Shown here in pieces: positions 9,224-11,026 of a DNA stretch of 11,026 nucleotides; position 1 is the first letter of the stretch; every line of letters starts with the position of its first letter. The notes below the pieces were generated by a model. It saw nothing but the letters and a program-made list of their open reading frames with translations, ran no database searches and was not told the origin of the DNA. Origin of the DNA: an uncultured Opitutia bacterium (GTDB lineage Bacteria; Verrucomicrobiota; Verrucomicrobiia; Opitutales; UBA953). A program made the translations under genes and the position numbers. The stretch is from contig CAIMFE010000258.1 of the NCBI GenBank assembly GCA_903840235.1, forward strand, positions 1-11,026, given 5' to 3'.

Positions 9224-9251
9224 TCTTCCAACCCCTAAAAAATTCTTATCG

Positions 9252-9563
9252 ATGGCCAGCATAATGAAAATTCGTATCAAACTTAAAGGTTTCGATTACC
9301 GCATGGTGGATCAATCCGCCACGGAGATTGTCGACACTGCTAAGCGTACCGGTGCCCGTGTTTCGGGTCCTATTCCTTTACCTACTGCAATCGAGCGCCT
9401 CACCGTGAATCGCTCACCGCACGTTGATAAAAAATCCATGGATCAATTCGAAATTCGTACGCACAAGCGTCTCATCGAAATTATCGAACCCAATTCCCAA
9501 ACTGTTGACGAGCTGCGCAAGCTCAACATGCCATCCGGCGTGAATATCAACATCATCGCTTAA
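9252..9563 (+). CDS. rpsJ: Ribosomal protein S10 (uS10)
   Basis: S10 sits in the 30S head and, as NusE, partners NusB in transcription antitermination. At 103 residues it equals the E. coli length. Family segments: [18 protein letters not shown] (6-23), [17 protein letters not shown] (29-45), and [14 protein letters not shown] (64-77). Two in-frame starts exist: ATG at 9252 and ATG at 9264 (Met5); I chose the first because it gives the standard length, but the second starts just before the conserved strand and is possible. It follows fusA with 28 bp and is separated from rplC by an unusually long 129-bp gap. Confidence 0.97.
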   Translation: MASIMKIRIKLKGFDYRMVDQSATEIVDTAKRTGARVSGPIPLPTAIERLTVNRSPHVDKKSMDQFEIRTHKRLIEIIEPNSQTVDELRKLNMPSGVNINIIA

Positions 9564-9692
9564 CCCTTAACTTTCAACCTCAACCCTCAAACGCAGGCCA
9601 ACAGGACCAAAGATTCCGTAAGGACATCCAAAGCCTAAAGCAGGTCATCACTGACCAAACGATTTCTCACGAAGTCACCTGCCTCTTAGAAA
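9564..9692 (+). promoter_or_regulatory. Long rplC leader with alternative RNA stems
   Basis: This is the only sizeable gap in the ribosomal cluster. It starts with a G-free, C/A/T-rich run (9564-9592) and then can fold in competing ways. A tight hairpin GGTCA-TCAC-TGACC occupies 9643-9656. A longer-range stem pairs GCAGGT (9640-9645) with ACCTGC (9677-9682), ending 10 nt before the rplC start. Both use GGT at 9643-9645, so they exclude each other; an upstream GACC (9605-9608) could also capture GGTC. This could be a ribosomal-protein feedback site or attenuator. No clear promoter is seen in it. The stems are read directly; the function is inference. Confidence 0.4.
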
Positions 9693-10325
9693 ATGAAACA
9701 CCAACTACTCGGTAAAAAAATCGGAATGACCCAGGTCTATGACGCGGAGAATAACCTCGTCCCTGTTACGGTCGTCCAAGCTGGTCCTTGTCCTGTAACC
9801 CAGGTCAAGACCGTCGAAACTGATGGCTACCATGCCGTACAAATCGGTTTCGGTGCAAACAAAGAGAGTCGTCTCTCTGCGGGCGAAATCGGCCACTTGA
9901 AAAAGGCCGGCGTCTCCGCCCACAATCATTTACAGGAAATTCGTCTCGCTGCTGCTGCGGAAGTTAAAGTCGGTGATATCTTCACCGTCGAAAAATTTGC
10001 CGCTGGTCAGATGGTCGACGTTATCGGCACCGTTAAGGGCCGTGGTTTCCAAGGCGTCATGAAGCGCCACGACATGTCGGGTCAGCCTGATTCGCACGGT
10101 CACATGATGCACCGCCGAATTGGTTCGATCGGTATGCGTCAAACCCCTGGTCACGTTTTCAAAGGAAAGCGTATGCCTGGTCACATGGGCTCAGTGCGTC
10201 GCACTGTCCAAAACCTTCGCGTCGTGCAAGTGCTCGCCGAGAAGAATCTCCTCCTGATCAAGGGAAGTTTCCCTGGTGCCAATGGTGAGCTCGTGCTCGT
10301 CCGTCCCGCCAAAAAATCCAAGTAA
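9693..10325 (+). CDS. rplC: Ribosomal protein L3 (uL3)
   Basis: Early-binding large-subunit protein whose long loop reaches toward the peptidyl-transferase centre. The 210-residue length is normal. The start LLGKKIGMTQVYD (5-17) is the universal bacterial L3 N-terminus. GTVKGRGFQGVMKRH (112-126) and RQTPGHVFKGKRMPGHMG (149-166) form the conserved loop; Gln150 appears to be at the position methylated by PrmB in E. coli. The C-terminus LLLIKGSFPGANGELVLVRP is typical. The ATG at 9693 is fixed by the conserved N-terminus. CTTA lies 4 nt upstream and there is no Shine-Dalgarno sequence. The preceding 129-bp leader may regulate it; rplD follows after 23 bp. Confidence 0.98.
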   Translation: MKHQLLGKKIGMTQVYDAENNLVPVTVVQAGPCPVTQVKTVETDGYHAVQIGFGANKESRLSAGEIGHLKKAGVSAHNHLQEIRLAAAAEVKVGDIFTVEKFAAGQMVDVIGTVKGRGFQGVMKRHDMSGQPDSHGHMMHRRIGSIGMRQTPGHVFKGKRMPGHMGSVRRTVQNLRVVQVLAEKNLLLIKGSFPGANGELVLVRPAKKSK

Positions 10326-10348
10326 AACTCTAACCACTATTTGCTGAT

Positions 10349-10975
10349 ATGAAGCTCAAAGTTTATAAATCCGACGGTTCATCTTTCACTGAGAAAGAAT
10401 TCGATATTCCTTCCTTCGAGGGCGACAAAGGCGTTGCACTCTTAAAGCAGGTTGTCGTTTCTTACCAAGCGAACAAACGTCAAGGTACATCCAAGACTAA
10501 GGACTACGGCGAAGTCGCTGGTTCTGGTGTGAAGATGCTCCCACAAAAAGGTTCGGGTGGATCTCGTCACGGCGACAAGCGCGCTCCTCAACTTTACAAA
10601 GGTGGAATTGTTTTTGGTCCTCGCCCTCGCGATTGGTCCAAGACGATTACCGTTCAAGCTAAGAAAATTGCACTCCAACGTGCACTCTTCGATCTCGCTA
10701 CCGATGGTGGCCTCGCCGTCATCGAGCGTTTCGAATTAGCTAAACCTAAGACCGCTCTCTTCGCTAAAGTTCTCAAGAATGTTAGCCCCGAAGGAAAACG
10801 CCTTCTCGTGATCGACAGCAGCTGGGCTGAGCCGGTTCTCAAAGCGAGCCGTAACCTTAACCGCGCGATCTTCTCCAACTCTTCCAATCTCAATGCTTTC
10901 GATTTAGTCAAAACACCTCGTGTTCTGATCACCCTCGAAGGTTTAACCAAAGTGCTCGAACGCACCAAAAACTAA
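10349..10975 (+). CDS. rplD: Ribosomal protein L4 (uL4)
   Basis: L4 binds domain I of 23S rRNA, and its extended loop lines the constriction of the exit tunnel; in E. coli it also represses its own S10 operon. The 208-residue length is normal. The loop spans about 45-95, containing TSKTKDYGEVAGSG (47-60), QKGSGGSRHG (66-75) and GGIVFGPRPRDWS (85-97). K67 corresponds to E. coli K63, a macrolide-resistance site, and is unchanged. The loop tip differs from the E. coli type (PWRQKGTGRAR becomes MLPQKGSGGSR), closer to the form I recall from alphaproteobacteria. The C-terminal globular part (NLNRAIFSNSSNLNAFDLVK) is normal. It sits between rplC and rplW in the standard S10 order. Confidence 0.97.
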   Translation: MKLKVYKSDGSSFTEKEFDIPSFEGDKGVALLKQVVVSYQANKRQGTSKTKDYGEVAGSGVKMLPQKGSGGSRHGDKRAPQLYKGGIVFGPRPRDWSKTITVQAKKIALQRALFDLATDGGLAVIERFELAKPKTALFAKVLKNVSPEGKRLLVIDSSWAEPVLKASRNLNRAIFSNSSNLNAFDLVKTPRVLITLEGLTKVLERTKN

Positions 10976-10980
10976 AAACT

Positions 10981-11026
10981 ATGAAGCCTGCTTCCGACAT
11001 CATCAGTCGCCCTATTCTCACTGAAA
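10981..11026 (+). CDS. rplW: Ribosomal protein L23 (uL23), first 15 codons (runs off right edge)
   Basis: Only MKPASDIISRPILTE is visible. The DIIxRPILTE pattern matches the N-terminal segment of bacterial L23 (RPxxTEKS), and the position 5 bp after rplD is exactly where rplW lies in the S10 operon. L23 surrounds the tunnel exit and docks trigger factor and SRP. The call rests on this short motif plus gene order. Confidence 0.88.
   Translation, partial: MKPASDIISRPILTE

Noticed and set aside
10654..10968. 104-codon open frame antisense to rplD
   Set aside because: Arg/Leu/Ser-rich composition typical of a reverse-strand shadow; L4 is clearly the real gene.

Overview
The window looks like a chromosomal housekeeping region from a free-living, aerobically respiring bacterium of the Planctomycetota–Verrucomicrobiota–Chlamydiota (PVC) group, most likely Verrucomicrobiota. 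The clues are the order rpsL-rpsG-fusA-rpsJ with no tuf gene (as in chlamydiae), an unusual UvrA, heme A biosynthesis genes, and translation starts that almost all lack a Shine-Dalgarno sequence. The phylum is an inference from gene order and protein character; there is no rRNA here to confirm it.

Layout. Two divergent gene sets flank a 172-bp spacer (5970-6141). On the minus strand, reading leftward from the spacer, are an exported TPR-repeat protein of unknown role, sufE (Fe-S sulfur transfer), ctaA (heme A synthase), ctaB (heme O synthase), a 5-formyltetrahydrofolate cyclo-ligase gene and the first 406 codons of a uvrA gene that runs off the left edge. Gaps between these genes are 0-43 bp, so they probably form one transcription unit. 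On the plus strand is the str/S10 ribosomal cluster: rpsL, rpsG, fusA, rpsJ, rplC, rplD and the first 15 codons of rplW, which runs off the right edge. Gaps there are short (5-48 bp) except for 129 bp between rpsJ and rplC, which holds potential competing RNA stems.

How the genes work together. The plus-strand genes make ribosomal proteins and the translocase EF-G. In the minus-strand set, CtaB makes heme O from protoheme and CtaA converts heme O to heme A for an aa3-type oxidase whose subunits are not in this window. SufE serves Fe-S assembly, the cyclo-ligase feeds the folate pool and UvrA serves nucleotide excision repair. No single pathway links all six.

I found no mobile element, CRISPR array, tRNA, rRNA or defence system, and no gene-free stretch above 300 bases. 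I see no undescribed system. The points most worth checking are the UvrA that lacks one zinc-ligand pair, the rpsJ-rplC leader, and the non-Shine-Dalgarno starts with a recurring CTTA before ribosomal genes.
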